The notes under the pieces were generated by a model, which was not told the DNA's origin, made no database searches, and was given only the letters and a program-made list of their open reading frames with translations. 21,598 nucleotides of DNA from CALHVX01 sp038757945 (GTDB taxonomy: Bacteria; Pseudomonadota; Gammaproteobacteria; Pseudomonadales; Azotimanducaceae), in NCBI GenBank assembly GCA_038757945.1, contig JBCDGJ010000074.1, positions 1-21,598 of the forward strand, in the 5' to 3' direction. Below are positions 7,445 through 15,385 of the stretch, in pieces. Within the stretch, counting starts at the first letter, position 1. Each line of letters begins with the position of its first letter. A program made the position numbers and the translations under genes.

Positions 7445-8431
7445 TCAAAACACTTTGGCAGCACCCAGCTCCTGACCCGCCAAGCCGTCTCTCAGGACCC
7501 GACCGTAAAAGGCCTCCAGCGTGTCGGTACCGGTTTCGGGCGTGGCATCAGCGTCGTAGGTCTGCGTCGCTTCGTCCCAGACCAGCATGGATTCCGTGGC
7601 GTAGTAACGACCGATGCGCGCGAGCTCGGCCTTTTCCGCCATCCGCTTCGATATCCGGCCAAACGGGCCGAGGACTGCCGCAACCACATCGAACAGCCGC
7701 ACCGGAACAGATCGAAGCTGCACCGGCTGACCGGCAAGCCGGCAGAGCAGCTCGCCCTGCTGCCGCGGCGTGATCGCCGGACCAGGCCCGCCAATCGGTA
7801 GAATGCGGTTCTGGCGCTCTGGATTGAGGAGGCAATCGACCAGATAGGCGGCCAGATCGCTCTCGCTGATGGGCTTGCAGGCCGTGCCTTCACCATCGCC
7901 GAACATCAGAAAGGGCTTGCCGGACCGCACGCGCCCCACCTGCCCGGCCAACGACTTGAAGAAGGCCGTCGGTCGCACGATGGACCAGGTCAGCCCGGAG
8001 CCCATGAGCTCTCGCTCAAAGGCGAGCTTGGCCTCCTGAAACGCCAGCGTCGGCCGCTGCACACAGATCGCCGACAGCAGAACGAACTGCCGGACCCCCG
8101 CCTGCTCGGCGACGGACAGCAGGTGGCTGTTCGCCCTGTGGTCGATTCGCCAGGCGTCATCGGCAACTCCGGTGCGGGAAGCCAGGCAGGAGAACACCGC
8201 ATCGGCCTGTTCACCGGCAAGAGCAGAGGTCAGTGCCTGGGGTGACGACACGTCGGCTTCGAGCAGGCGGCAACCGGCGAGCGCCGGGTCCGCAGCGCCC
8301 CGGCGCCCGGCCACATAGCCGGGGCGGACGATCACCGTGACGGCAAAACCGCGACGCGAAAGCTCGGCCGCAACCGCGCGCCCGATATAGCCGGTGGCTC
8401 CCGCAAGCCAGATTCGTGCTGTCACGGGCAT
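7445..8431 (-). CDS. NAD(P)-binding oxidoreductase of the BciA (divinyl chlorophyllide a 8-vinyl-reductase) type
   Basis: A 328-residue atypical short-chain dehydrogenase/NmrA-fold protein. The Rossmann motif GATGYIGR is at 11-18. Downstream segments match the BciA family closely: IVRPTAFFKSLAGQVGRVRS, GKPFLMFGDGEGTACKPIS, ILPIGGPGPAITPRQQGE and AELARIGRYYATESMLVWD. BciA uses NADPH to reduce the 8-vinyl group of divinyl (proto)chlorophyllide in bacteriochlorophyll synthesis. There are no bch, puf or crt genes in the window. The enzyme could therefore be a lone pathway gene in a phototroph, or a relative with another substrate in a non-phototroph. The gene stands alone, convergent with the STAS-like gene. 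ATG 8431 is the natural start. Family call is strong, substrate uncertain. Confidence 0.83.
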   Translation of the reverse strand: MPVTARIWLAGATGYIGRAVAAELSRRGFAVTVIVRPGYVAGRRGAADPALAGCRLLEADVSSPQALTSALAGEQADAVFSCLASRTGVADDAWRIDHRANSHLLSVAEQAGVRQFVLLSAICVQRPTLAFQEAKLAFERELMGSGLTWSIVRPTAFFKSLAGQVGRVRSGKPFLMFGDGEGTACKPISESDLAAYLVDCLLNPERQNRILPIGGPGPAITPRQQGELLCRLAGQPVQLRSVPVRLFDVVAAVLGPFGRISKRMAEKAELARIGRYYATESMLVWDEATQTYDADATPETGTDTLEAFYGRVLRDGLAGQELGAAKVF

Positions 8432-8561
8432 GTGTCCCGAAGCTGAGTCGCGGTCAAGAATAAGCGAGCCGTGAACGCCTGTCTGCGGGGCGGATCAGGC
8501 GTGCCCGCGGCAAGCAGTGACGGCTTCCGGTTACACCGTCAGGGCAGCAGGCGATGCTAGG

Positions 8562-8768
8562 ATGAGCCGGCCAACGGGGCGGAACCCACTGACCATGGTA
8601 GGACGGTTGAGCACAACCCTGCTGCTGCTGAGCTCAGCACTTCTGGTGCTGCTGATGCCGGCGCTGGTCTTGATCGGGGCTGCGCTGCTGCACGGTATGA
8701 GCCTGGCGGAAACGATCGCCGTGCTCTGCAGCTGTCTGCTGGCATGGCGGCTGGGCAGATGCACATGA
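8562..8768 (+). CDS. Small two-helix membrane protein, coupled to the next gene
   Basis: A 68-residue hydrophobic protein of no recognised family. A basic head is followed by a long hydrophobic run (STTLLLLSSALLVLLMPALV onward) and a second one (about the last 20 residues), suggesting two membrane segments. Its stop overlaps the start of the following gene as ATGA (8765-8768), a classic translational-coupling arrangement that argues both genes are real. The start is uncertain: ATG 8562 has nearby AGG but close spacing, ATG 8595 (57 residues) begins just before the first helix, and the frame is open from 8517. It may help with export or anchoring of its partner, which is inference from the coupling only. 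Confidence 0.6.
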   Translation: MSRPTGRNPLTMVGRLSTTLLLLSSALLVLLMPALVLIGAALLHGMSLAETIAVLCSCLLAWRLGRCT

Positions 8769-9838
8769 ACCAGTTTCTGAAACACGTCGGCCTGCTCGGA
8801 TTGCTGCTACCGGTCCAGGTGCTGGCCTGCCGCTGCGAGCAGCAACCGCTCGCCAACTACTTCGAAGCTGCCGAATTCGTTGCCATTGCGAAGCTCATCC
8901 GCGAGGCCGCAGACGCAGACCGCCGGGTGCTGACCTTCGTGCTGTCGACAGCCCCGTATAAGGCTGAAGGCGAGGCAGCTGACTATCAGGACGGCGAGGA
9001 GCTGCAATTCCAGACGGCGTTGAGCAGCGCTGGCTGCGGTGTGCCTGCAGACATCGGCGGAACCTACGTGCTGTTCGCTCCACCGGCAGCTGAAGCCGGC
9101 GGTTTGCGCGCCATCGACAGCTGCAGCGGCACTCGCCTCCATCTGCCCGCCAACCTCGCAGAGCCGGCCGGCTTCATGGACGTTCCGGCCCGGTTCGTCC
9201 CGTCCCAGCTCATTGCCGCCCAGGGCCTGGAGGTGCTGCGGCAGGTTGCCGCAAGTGCGCCGCGCATCGATGACCCAGACAATACCGCGCTGCTCGGGCT
9301 GCTGGATCTCAAGGCACTGGCTCACGGTGGATTGCACATCGTGTACGAGGAACCATCGGCCGCGGCGACCGAGATCGGCCGCATCGACAGCTACGACGAC
9401 GTGCGCTCACGCGAATTCGACTACGAGCTGCCCGGCGCCGTGGTCTATACGAAGCGCTCTGGCTGGTACCGCATACGCCTCTCCACCGGGCGCTACGGCT
9501 GGCTGCGGGCAGAGGATGCCGGCACCTGGTTCCCGTATCCGGAGCTGCCGGTGAGACGCCTGGCCTATCTCGAAACCGGCTGGAGCGGCCTGATCTGGCC
9601 AGGACCGGGTGCCGGCAATCCGCGGCGCCGCACCCGGCCGACCGGCGAGCCGTCTCCCACACAACCGATTGAGGTGCTGGAAGCCAGAGCGATCGGTGGC
9701 ATGCCCTGGTTCCGGATCAACCTGCTTCAGGAGGATCCGTGCGTCGCCGGAAACACCGCGGCAGCGCAAAGCGGATGGGTACCCGGCTACGGTCGTAGCG
9801 GGCAGCCCAGCGTCTGGTTCTATTCCCGCGGCTGCTGA
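8765..9838 (+). CDS. Exported protein with TIMP/NTR-like N-terminus and SH3-like C-terminal regions
   Basis: A 357-residue secreted protein. The signal peptide ends VQVLA, followed directly by C22-R-C24. This CxC start, the AAEFVAIAKLI strand about 14 residues later, the ALSSAGCGVPADIGGTYVLFA segment (C91) and DSCSGTRLHL (C120) copy the layout of bacterial proteins with a tissue-inhibitor-of-metalloproteinase/netrin-like domain. Residues about 189-258 (GLHIVYEEPS ... RSGWYRIRLSTGRYGWLRAED) look like a bacterial SH3-type domain, and about 264-353, ending in GWVPGYG, may be a second. Cleavage just before Cys also fits a lipoprotein (VLAC is an acceptable lipobox), so acylation and a free N-terminal Cys are competing readings. 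ATG 8765 is fixed by overlap with the upstream small gene. Binding partner unknown. Confidence 0.72.
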   Translation: MNQFLKHVGLLGLLLPVQVLACRCEQQPLANYFEAAEFVAIAKLIREAADADRRVLTFVLSTAPYKAEGEAADYQDGEELQFQTALSSAGCGVPADIGGTYVLFAPPAAEAGGLRAIDSCSGTRLHLPANLAEPAGFMDVPARFVPSQLIAAQGLEVLRQVAASAPRIDDPDNTALLGLLDLKALAHGGLHIVYEEPSAAATEIGRIDSYDDVRSREFDYELPGAVVYTKRSGWYRIRLSTGRYGWLRAEDAGTWFPYPELPVRRLAYLETGWSGLIWPGPGAGNPRRRTRPTGEPSPTQPIEVLEARAIGGMPWFRINLLQEDPCVAGNTAAAQSGWVPGYGRSGQPSVWFYSRGC

Positions 9839-9882
9839 CACCCGGAACGGTGCGCCTTCGAGGCCCGTTCGAGGCAGACCGA

Positions 9883-10500
9883 CTACGGCACAGCGATCGT
9901 GTAGCGGATCCGGCCGTTGTAGGTGCCGGCGCGCAGAGGTGTGCGGTTGGCATAGCTGAAAGCCCACTGGGTTTGCCGCCGGATCACGCGGCCAGCAAAG
10001 AAGTTACCGCTCACCGGCACGGAGCTGACACCACCACCACCACTGTTGCTGAGCGCGGGTGCCGGCAGGCCGGCGGGGTCAGCGCTGGTCACCAGGATGT
10101 CGTCGAACGGCACGTAGTTGCCGACACCGTTGGCCAAGCCAAGCGGGCTCGACAGGTCGTAGCTCAAGTTCACCGTACCGACGTTGGAGCGGATCTCGAC
10201 CTCCAGCGCACCACCGCTTGCGGCTACCGGGATCCCGTTCCCGACGGGCGGCGCAGCGCCCGAGTAGGACTGATTGTTACCAACGCTCGGGCCAAGATCG
10301 AAGCGGACCTCGTCAACCGCGCCAGGTGACGCGGTGCCGATGCGAAAGTAGATGATCTGGGGGACGACGACGCGGTGCCGCAGATCCTGGGACACGTTGA
10401 GCCCGCCGGCGGCACTGTTGTCGCTGTCCTGGCCAGCACAAGCCAGCGCCGCCCACCCGACCAGCACGAGCAGGCTCAGGAGCTGCCGGAACAGCAACAT
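9883..10500 (-). CDS. Pilin-like exported subunit (third and last beta-rich gene of the chaperone operon)
   Basis: A 205-residue exported protein with a signal peptide ending near residue 23 (ACA, then GQDSD). It is a paralogue of the first gene of the operon: both share VVPQI followed by an aromatic-rich strand and a GNNQSYSG turn, and both end in a W-x-(Y/F)-S-(Y/F) strand, a Pro and AGTY, then an alternating final strand (RIRYTIAVP here). A terminal strand of this type is usual in subunits assembled by donor-strand exchange. Its ATG overlaps the stop of the preceding gene as TGATG, implying coupling. It contains no cysteine pair. Subunit of a surface fibre is an inference from the chaperone neighbour and the strand pattern. 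Confidence 0.68.
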   Translation of the reverse strand: MLLFRQLLSLLVLVGWAALACAGQDSDNSAAGGLNVSQDLRHRVVVPQIIYFRIGTASPGAVDEVRFDLGPSVGNNQSYSGAAPPVGNGIPVAASGGALEVEIRSNVGTVNLSYDLSSPLGLANGVGNYVPFDDILVTSADPAGLPAPALSNSGGGGVSSVPVSGNFFAGRVIRRQTQWAFSYANRTPLRAGTYNGRIRYTIAVP

Positions 10501-11105
10501 CAGAAGGTTCCGGAGCCGTTTAACGTAATGCTGCCTTCGTAGGTTCCAGCGGGCAGCAGCTCGACGTTGTCGAACGCATACTGCAGATAGTTGCGATGAC
10601 GCGTGTCGGTTTGGTTGCGCGCTGGATTGCTGTCGATCTGCACCTGCGCGAGCTGGCTGGCGGTACCGTCGAAGCGGGTGACCGCCGTATGCGTGTCGCT
10701 GTCCCGCGTGGTCCAGCTTATGCGCTGGAACGAAATGGTCGAGGCACCACAGGTTGCCGGCGTCACGCAGCTCATCGGTACGCTGGAATCGAAGCTGAAG
10801 CGCCCTTCGAGACGGCCAATCGAGCCAAAGGCATTCAGATCGGTCACCAAACGCACCCGGTAAACGCCGCTACCGCCCGGCACCGATGTCGAGCTGACGG
10901 CCAGCGGCGCTGCCGTTACGCCTGCAAGGCCACCCATGGTGGCGGGAATACCAGCATCGTAGACCACCGTGTTGGTGGACCCACGCACATTGTCACCGAG
11001 GCGCAGCCGAATCAGCGGCGTGTTAGCGCTGAGTATCTCGGCCAGGGTCGGCTCAGCGGTCAGCAGCAGCAGCAACAGCAGGCGCTGCCGAGCGCTGCCG
11101 CGCAA
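10500..11105 (-). CDS. Exported beta-rich protein, possible fibre subunit or tip protein
   Basis: A 201-residue product if translation begins at TTG 11105, which has GGAG five bases upstream and gives a short signal peptide (RGSARQR, then a leucine run to TLA). The start lies 53 bp inside the chaperone gene, in another frame. The body is beta-rich with one cysteine pair in PMSCVTPATCGAS, and it ends LPAGTYEGSITLNGSGTF. That ending is the same AGTY terminal strand seen in the two flanking paralogues and resembles the last strand of CS1-type pilins. The rest differs from the paralogues, so this may be the specialised (tip or minor) subunit. The frame continues upstream to 11402, but that part is antisense-like shadow over the chaperone. 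Function is inferred from context. Confidence 0.6.
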   Translation of the reverse strand: MRGSARQRLLLLLLLTAEPTLAEILSANTPLIRLRLGDNVRGSTNTVVYDAGIPATMGGLAGVTAAPLAVSSTSVPGGSGVYRVRLVTDLNAFGSIGRLEGRFSFDSSVPMSCVTPATCGASTISFQRISWTTRDSDTHTAVTRFDGTASQLAQVQIDSNPARNQTDTRHRNYLQYAFDNVELLPAGTYEGSITLNGSGTF

Positions 11106-11931
11106 AGAGGCTCCGGTCCGCGGACTTGAGATCCTGTTCAACCGCGATCGATTTACCATCGCTGTAAATCCTGCCTTTGATGGTGAGGGGGTAGCTGAGC
11201 GTCTGCCCAGCCTCGGGAGTGAGTGCCAGCTGCCGGGTCTGGCCGGGGAGAATCGGCGAGGTGGCAATGGCCAGCCTGACGGCCTTGCCTGCAGCGGTTT
11301 CCGCCACCAGATCGGCGTCGAGCCGCCCGTGAGCCGCGCCAAGGTTGCGAACCTCAACGGACGGCAGGAGCTGGCCGGCATGTTCGTGCACGACCAGGTC
11401 ACCGATCTCGAGCTCGGGCGTTACGTCACCGACCCGCAGATAGATGATCACCGCGATGCGGCCGGCGATGGGCATCGTAATGGCGCCGTCAGCGAAGCTC
11501 GCATCGAAGCTGCTGTCGAGCCCCTCGATCATCAGCGCCAGCCGACACTCCTGCGCCGGTGCAGCGGCAGGCACCGCAACTTCGAAGCGGAAGTTGCGCG
11601 GTTGCTGCGGATCGGGAACGACGCTGATCGTGTGCCGTTCCAGCGCGACCCACTGCCGGCAGCTATCGGGGGCCAGCGCATCCTGGAAGCTGATCTGACC
11701 GCCTTCGGAGTACTGCCAGTCGACCGTTTTGACCTGATATCGCTGAGGCCGCGAGCTCAGGTTGTAAATCTTCAGCGCACGCCGCAGCACGTCGCCCGGC
11801 TGGCTGCTGATCTCGAAGCGCGACGGCGTTACGCCGCCGGAAAAACCGCGGTCGGCATACACGGGGGTGCCGCAGACCGCGGCACACAGAATCAGCAGCC
11901 CGGCAAGCCCGTTACGGCGTGGACGCCACAT
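11053..11931 (-). CDS. Periplasmic PapD-like pilus chaperone
   Basis: A 292-residue exported protein; signal peptide to about residue 26 (PVYA, then DRGF). The first Ig-like domain begins VTPSRFEISSQPGDVLRRALKIYN, with R38 placed like the conserved strand-A1 arginine of PapD chaperones. It continues YQVKTVDWQY, SCRQWVALE and a VVPDPQQPRNFRFEV strand. C91 and C129 could pair. IAVIIYLRVGDV marks the domain junction, and residues 171-270 form a second beta-domain. It is longer than classical PapD-type chaperones and closest in style to chaperones of alternative (CS1/alpha-like) systems. ATG 11931 has AGGG six bases upstream and lies 20 bp inside the preceding pilin-like gene. It sits among three putative subunit genes, which is the expected chaperone-operon layout. 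Confidence 0.75.
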   Translation of the reverse strand: MWRPRRNGLAGLLILCAAVCGTPVYADRGFSGGVTPSRFEISSQPGDVLRRALKIYNLSSRPQRYQVKTVDWQYSEGGQISFQDALAPDSCRQWVALERHTISVVPDPQQPRNFRFEVAVPAAAPAQECRLALMIEGLDSSFDASFADGAITMPIAGRIAVIIYLRVGDVTPELEIGDLVVHEHAGQLLPSVEVRNLGAAHGRLDADLVAETAAGKAVRLAIATSPILPGQTRQLALTPEAGQTLSYPLTIKGRIYSDGKSIAVEQDLKSADRSLFARQRSAAPAVAAAADR

Positions 11932-12601
11932 AGGTCACCCTGGCTTCGTAGGTACCGGCCGCGGGAATCGATGCCGGCGTGAAGCTGTAGGTCCAGGTAT
12001 CGGAGAGGTTCACGATGCCGCTGCTGTGCGCGGTGGCCGCTGAGGCACTGTCGCTCAGAGTGGGCTGGGTGATGACCCCACCATCACCGCCGGTGAAGGA
12101 GGTGATGGGAATCGTCGCACCGGCGATGCTTTCATGGTCCAGCGCGTTGATGCTGCCGCCGCCTGTGGCGCCACCGGATACCGACGTCGTAATGGTGACG
12201 TCGGAGCCGCTGTTGCTGAACAGAAAGACCGGAAGATCCGCCTGATCACCTGCCGCGCTCGCACCGGTGCCACCGTTGGCAACGACAGCGGCGGTGGCGG
12301 CGGTCGACAACGGCGCAGGCGCCGTAAACGGTGCGGCCGTGCCCGAGTAGCTCTGATTGTTGCCGGCCGCTACGCCAGCAGCGTTGTCGACCGTCCATTG
12401 AACGCTGGCAATGTCATCGCCGGACGCACCCACCCCGAACACCAGAATCTGGGGGACCACGACGCTGAGGTCGACGTTGGCCGTCGCCTGCAGCGCGGTT
12501 CCCGCCGGCTGTACTGCAATGTCGGCGTCCGCCAGTGCCAGCGTTGATGCAATCGATACGGCGACTGCGCTGCTGAGGATTCCAATTCGTGATCTGATCA
12601 T
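11912..12601 (-). CDS. Pilin-like exported major subunit candidate (first gene of the chaperone operon)
   Basis: A 229-residue exported protein with a signal peptide of about 24 residues (TLALADA). The mature part is Ala/Gly/Ser/Thr-rich and nearly free of charged residues. It carries VVPQILVFGVG, GNNQSYSGTAAPF, VFLFSNSGSDVTITTSVSGG and the final strand TWTYSFTPASIPAAGTYEAR to the end at ASTP. These features are shared with the last gene of the operon, so the two are paralogues. ATG 12601 is chosen over upstream starts because of AGGACGAG just before it and the signal peptide directly after it. As the promoter-proximal and most compositionally pilin-like gene, it is the best candidate for the major fibre subunit. 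No named family is recognised. Confidence 0.7.
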   Translation of the reverse strand: MIRSRIGILSSAVAVSIASTLALADADIAVQPAGTALQATANVDLSVVVPQILVFGVGASGDDIASVQWTVDNAAGVAAGNNQSYSGTAAPFTAPAPLSTAATAAVVANGGTGASAAGDQADLPVFLFSNSGSDVTITTSVSGGATGGGSINALDHESIAGATIPITSFTGGDGGVITQPTLSDSASAATAHSSGIVNLSDTWTYSFTPASIPAAGTYEARVTYVASTP

Positions 12602-12882
12602 ATCGCTCGTCCTAATCAGGGTGTGGTTACTTCCGTCTCTACCAGTGCCTGCCCGCACGCGCCGGGAAGCCGCCGCGTCGAGTAGCAATCTGCGCCAGCC
12701 TACCGTCAGTCCCGGGCTGAAAAACGTGCAGCACCGCACAGCCTGCCGGTACGCCGCCAATCCTCTGACGCCCATCTGGGTACTGGTCCGCAGAACCCTC
12801 CCCGCAGTCCGCTAAGTTCACGCCTGCACTGTGCACCCCGCCAGCTGGCGGTGCGTGTAACCGCCTGCGGAAAGGAATCCAG
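12602..12882. promoter_or_regulatory. Divergent promoter region between the chaperone operon and the LysM-barrel gene
   Basis: The 281-bp stretch separates the two divergent units and must hold both promoters. The clearest element is the perfect inverted repeat TGCAC-T-GTGCA at 12825-12835, about 48 bp before the GTG start of the barrel gene; it could be an operator shared by both sides. No strong -35/-10 pair could be assigned by eye, and no tRNA or small ORF with support was found. Confidence 0.45.
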
Positions 12883-15378
12883 GTGTCAGAACGCAACCAC
12901 ATCCAGATCAGGCCGGCACTCGGCGCGCTGCTGCTGTGCCTGAGCACGGGTCTTCTCAGCAGTGATGACCTGCGGCATCCAGTACACCGGGTGGCACCCG
13001 CGGAGTCGCTGTGGCGCATTGCCGATCGCTATCTTGGATCGCCCTACCGGTGGCGCGAGCTATGGCGTTTGAATCCGCAGGTTCAGATTCCGGAGCTGAT
13101 CTATCCCGGTGATCTCATCCGTCTGCCGGCCGCCGTTGCCAATGCCGCTGCGATCGATCAGCGATCGGATGTGCCGGCGCCAAGCGCCAATCCCACTGCA
13201 GGTGCGGCGATAGCATTGGAACGGGAAACGGAAACAGTGGCCGTTGCGGCACCGCCGCCCCTGGGGCAAACCACAGCGCAACGCGTTGCTCTGCCAGCAG
13301 CCGGCACAGCACGCGAGCTGGAACGGCCAAGCTCCGCTCCGCGCGGCACAACCCGGGTGCCCGGCACCGCCGCGACGCCCAGCGGCTTCCGGGCGCTAAA
13401 GGTACCGGCCGCGCCGACAGTGCCATCTGACTCCGGCTACGTGGATCGGCTGATCGACCCGAGCACGCCGGATGACACCTACGCCGACTACGGCAGACCA
13501 AGTCGCGGCAACGGTATCTTCGACGCCATCGATCACGCGGTGGACGTGCTGACGCTGTACCGCGACGACGACGTGAACTTCGAGTCGAGCCTGGATTACG
13601 GCTTCCAGTATGTTGCGCGTGCCAGCACCCGGAACTGGGGTGAGCTGCGCCTGAACCTGATCGCGCTGGATGAGTTCGGCAGCTTTTCCGGCAGCCAGGG
13701 GCCGGACAACGGCCTGTTCCAGCAGCAGTCCGGCATTGCCCGCTTCTCGATCGAACAGACCAATCTGCCGCTGACGGAACGCCTGACCATGGACAACATC
13801 GTCGGCATGCACCGCCAGCGCCGCTACAACCCGTTCCGGGAACGCCCCAACCTGATCAACTACCGGTTCAGCGCCGCGGAACCCGATATCCGCGGGCTGT
13901 CGAGCCAGCTGAAGTTCGGAAACTCCGGTATCGGTTTCTCCGTCGGTGATCTCGGCCAGACTCGGGGCACGCTACTGCCCGGCTTCCTTGCTACGGAGGG
14001 TCGGATTCAGCGCGGCCAGTTCACGCATGTGCTGGACCGCCATGCTCTCAGCGCCGATGTCTGGCAAACGCAAGACCAGACCCGGCTCGACAACCGTCGC
14101 GGCTACCGCGTGGCCTACGATCGGCTGCTGGGTGCCAATACCGTGCTGAGCATGAGCGGTGTCGCCAGCGGTTCGCAGCACGCGCTGCTGCTCGGCGGCA
14201 CCACCGGGAGCAGCCTGACCCGGCACGACTACGGTGCCTACTATTTTGAGCCGGACATCATCTGGCTCGATAACCGCATCGGCGACGATAACGCCGGCGC
14301 CTTCTACCGCCTGAATACGCAGCAGGGTCCGCGCACCCTGGGCGCCAGCATCGAGCTGCGACGCGACGGCTTGCAGGCAGACTCCGGTTTTCGTGCCGAC
14401 ACGGCCTTCGTCAACCTCTCCATGGCGCAGCGGCTCACTCGAAAGAGCGCCTTGAGCACCGTCTACGGGTATCGGCAGGTCGATGTAACCAGCGGCAGCC
14501 AGCGCTCCTTCCGGGAGCACACGCTGCGCAGCTACCTCACCCATGCGCACGGCAGCGACACCCGCAGCAATCTCGGCGTGCTGACCCGCCTGCGATCGCA
14601 GGAGCAGGAGCTTGAGATCAGCTACGGCTGGGCCAGAAACATGCACGACAGCAGCTCGCTGGAACTCGCCACGCGGTTCCGTCACCAGTTCGCCAGCACC
14701 GATGCCGCCGACGAGGTGGCGCTCAACGCCAGCTGGCAGAAACAGTTCAGCCACGGCACCAGCCTCGGTCTGGGGCTCGGCTACGCCTACGGCGACTCGA
14801 GGCTGGCCCGTAGCCGCGGGATAACCGGCTTCCTGAACCTCGAGCATCCGCTGACGAACCGCCTCGGCCTGTCCCTGCAGCTCGACTACAGTGTCGATCA
14901 GGCGGACTACGAAGACGCCAACCTGGCCGACACGCTGTTTACCAACGACGCGCTGCTGGATGACAACCTGGAAGGCGTGCGCACGGTCTCTGCCCTGCTG
15001 AAGCTGAGCTACCAGCTGAACGGGCGGACGCAGCCAACCATCATCCGCGGTTCCGGCATCGCTAGAGGGGCCGGCCGCATACAGGGCATCGTGTTCGTGG
15101 ATGCCAACGGCGACGGCAGGCGGCAACCCGACGAGCGGGGCGTGCCGGGCATCACGCTGTTTCTGAACAGCGTCCACCCTATCGTCACGGACGCCCGTGG
15201 CACCTACAGTTTCCCCAGCGTCAGCCCGGGACAGCACTTCGTCTTTCTGGACGAGACCACGCTGCCCCTGCCTTGGACACTCGCCAACGGCGAGTACACG
15301 GGTCTCGAGGTGCACCTGCGCCGCACCACGACCGTCGACATCCCGCTCAGTACGATCACCCTGGCCGAAGCCCAGTAG
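12883..15378 (+). CDS. Outer-membrane LysM-barrel protein, usher-like candidate
   Basis: An 831-residue protein. The GTG start at 12883 has AAGGA about seven bases upstream. Order: signal peptide (about 1-27); LysM peptidoglycan-binding domain at 35-82 (HRVAPAESLWRIADRYLGSP to YPGDLIRLP); Pro/Ala-rich linker (about 83-185); and a long region (about 190-720) of alternating, aromatic-ended strands such as ELRLNLIALDEF and LGLGLGYAYGDS, typical of an outer-membrane barrel. A C-terminal domain from 731 has GIVFVDANGDGRRQPDERGV, a DxNxDG calcium loop like SdrD/Cna-B domains, then TYSFPSVSPGQHFV. Size, barrel plus C-terminal Ig-like domain, and divergence from a chaperone/pilin operon suggest an usher or secretion pore. 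No FimD-family motif was recognised, so a porin-like or surface-anchoring role remains possible. Confidence 0.78.
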   Translation: MSERNHIQIRPALGALLLCLSTGLLSSDDLRHPVHRVAPAESLWRIADRYLGSPYRWRELWRLNPQVQIPELIYPGDLIRLPAAVANAAAIDQRSDVPAPSANPTAGAAIALERETETVAVAAPPPLGQTTAQRVALPAAGTARELERPSSAPRGTTRVPGTAATPSGFRALKVPAAPTVPSDSGYVDRLIDPSTPDDTYADYGRPSRGNGIFDAIDHAVDVLTLYRDDDVNFESSLDYGFQYVARASTRNWGELRLNLIALDEFGSFSGSQGPDNGLFQQQSGIARFSIEQTNLPLTERLTMDNIVGMHRQRRYNPFRERPNLINYRFSAAEPDIRGLSSQLKFGNSGIGFSVGDLGQTRGTLLPGFLATEGRIQRGQFTHVLDRHALSADVWQTQDQTRLDNRRGYRVAYDRLLGANTVLSMSGVASGSQHALLLGGTTGSSLTRHDYGAYYFEPDIIWLDNRIGDDNAGAFYRLNTQQGPRTLGASIELRRDGLQADSGFRADTAFVNLSMAQRLTRKSALSTVYGYRQVDVTSGSQRSFREHTLRSYLTHAHGSDTRSNLGVLTRLRSQEQELEISYGWARNMHDSSSLELATRFRHQFASTDAADEVALNASWQKQFSHGTSLGLGLGYAYGDSRLARSRGITGFLNLEHPLTNRLGLSLQLDYSVDQADYEDANLADTLFTNDALLDDNLEGVRTVSALLKLSYQLNGRTQPTIIRGSGIARGAGRIQGIVFVDANGDGRRQPDERGVPGITLFLNSVHPIVTDARGTYSFPSVSPGQHFVFLDETTLPLPWTLANGEYTGLEVHLRRTTTVDIPLSTITLAEAQ

Positions 15379-15385
15379 CGCCGCG

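Noticed and set aside
10969..11982. 337-codon plus-strand frame across the chaperone gene
   Set aside because: The minus-strand genes have signal peptides, ribosome binding sites and family-like motifs; this frame has none.
13972..15315. 447-codon frame antisense to the LysM-barrel gene
   Set aside because: It lies wholly within a gene with good domain evidence and has no motifs, signal peptide or plausible start.
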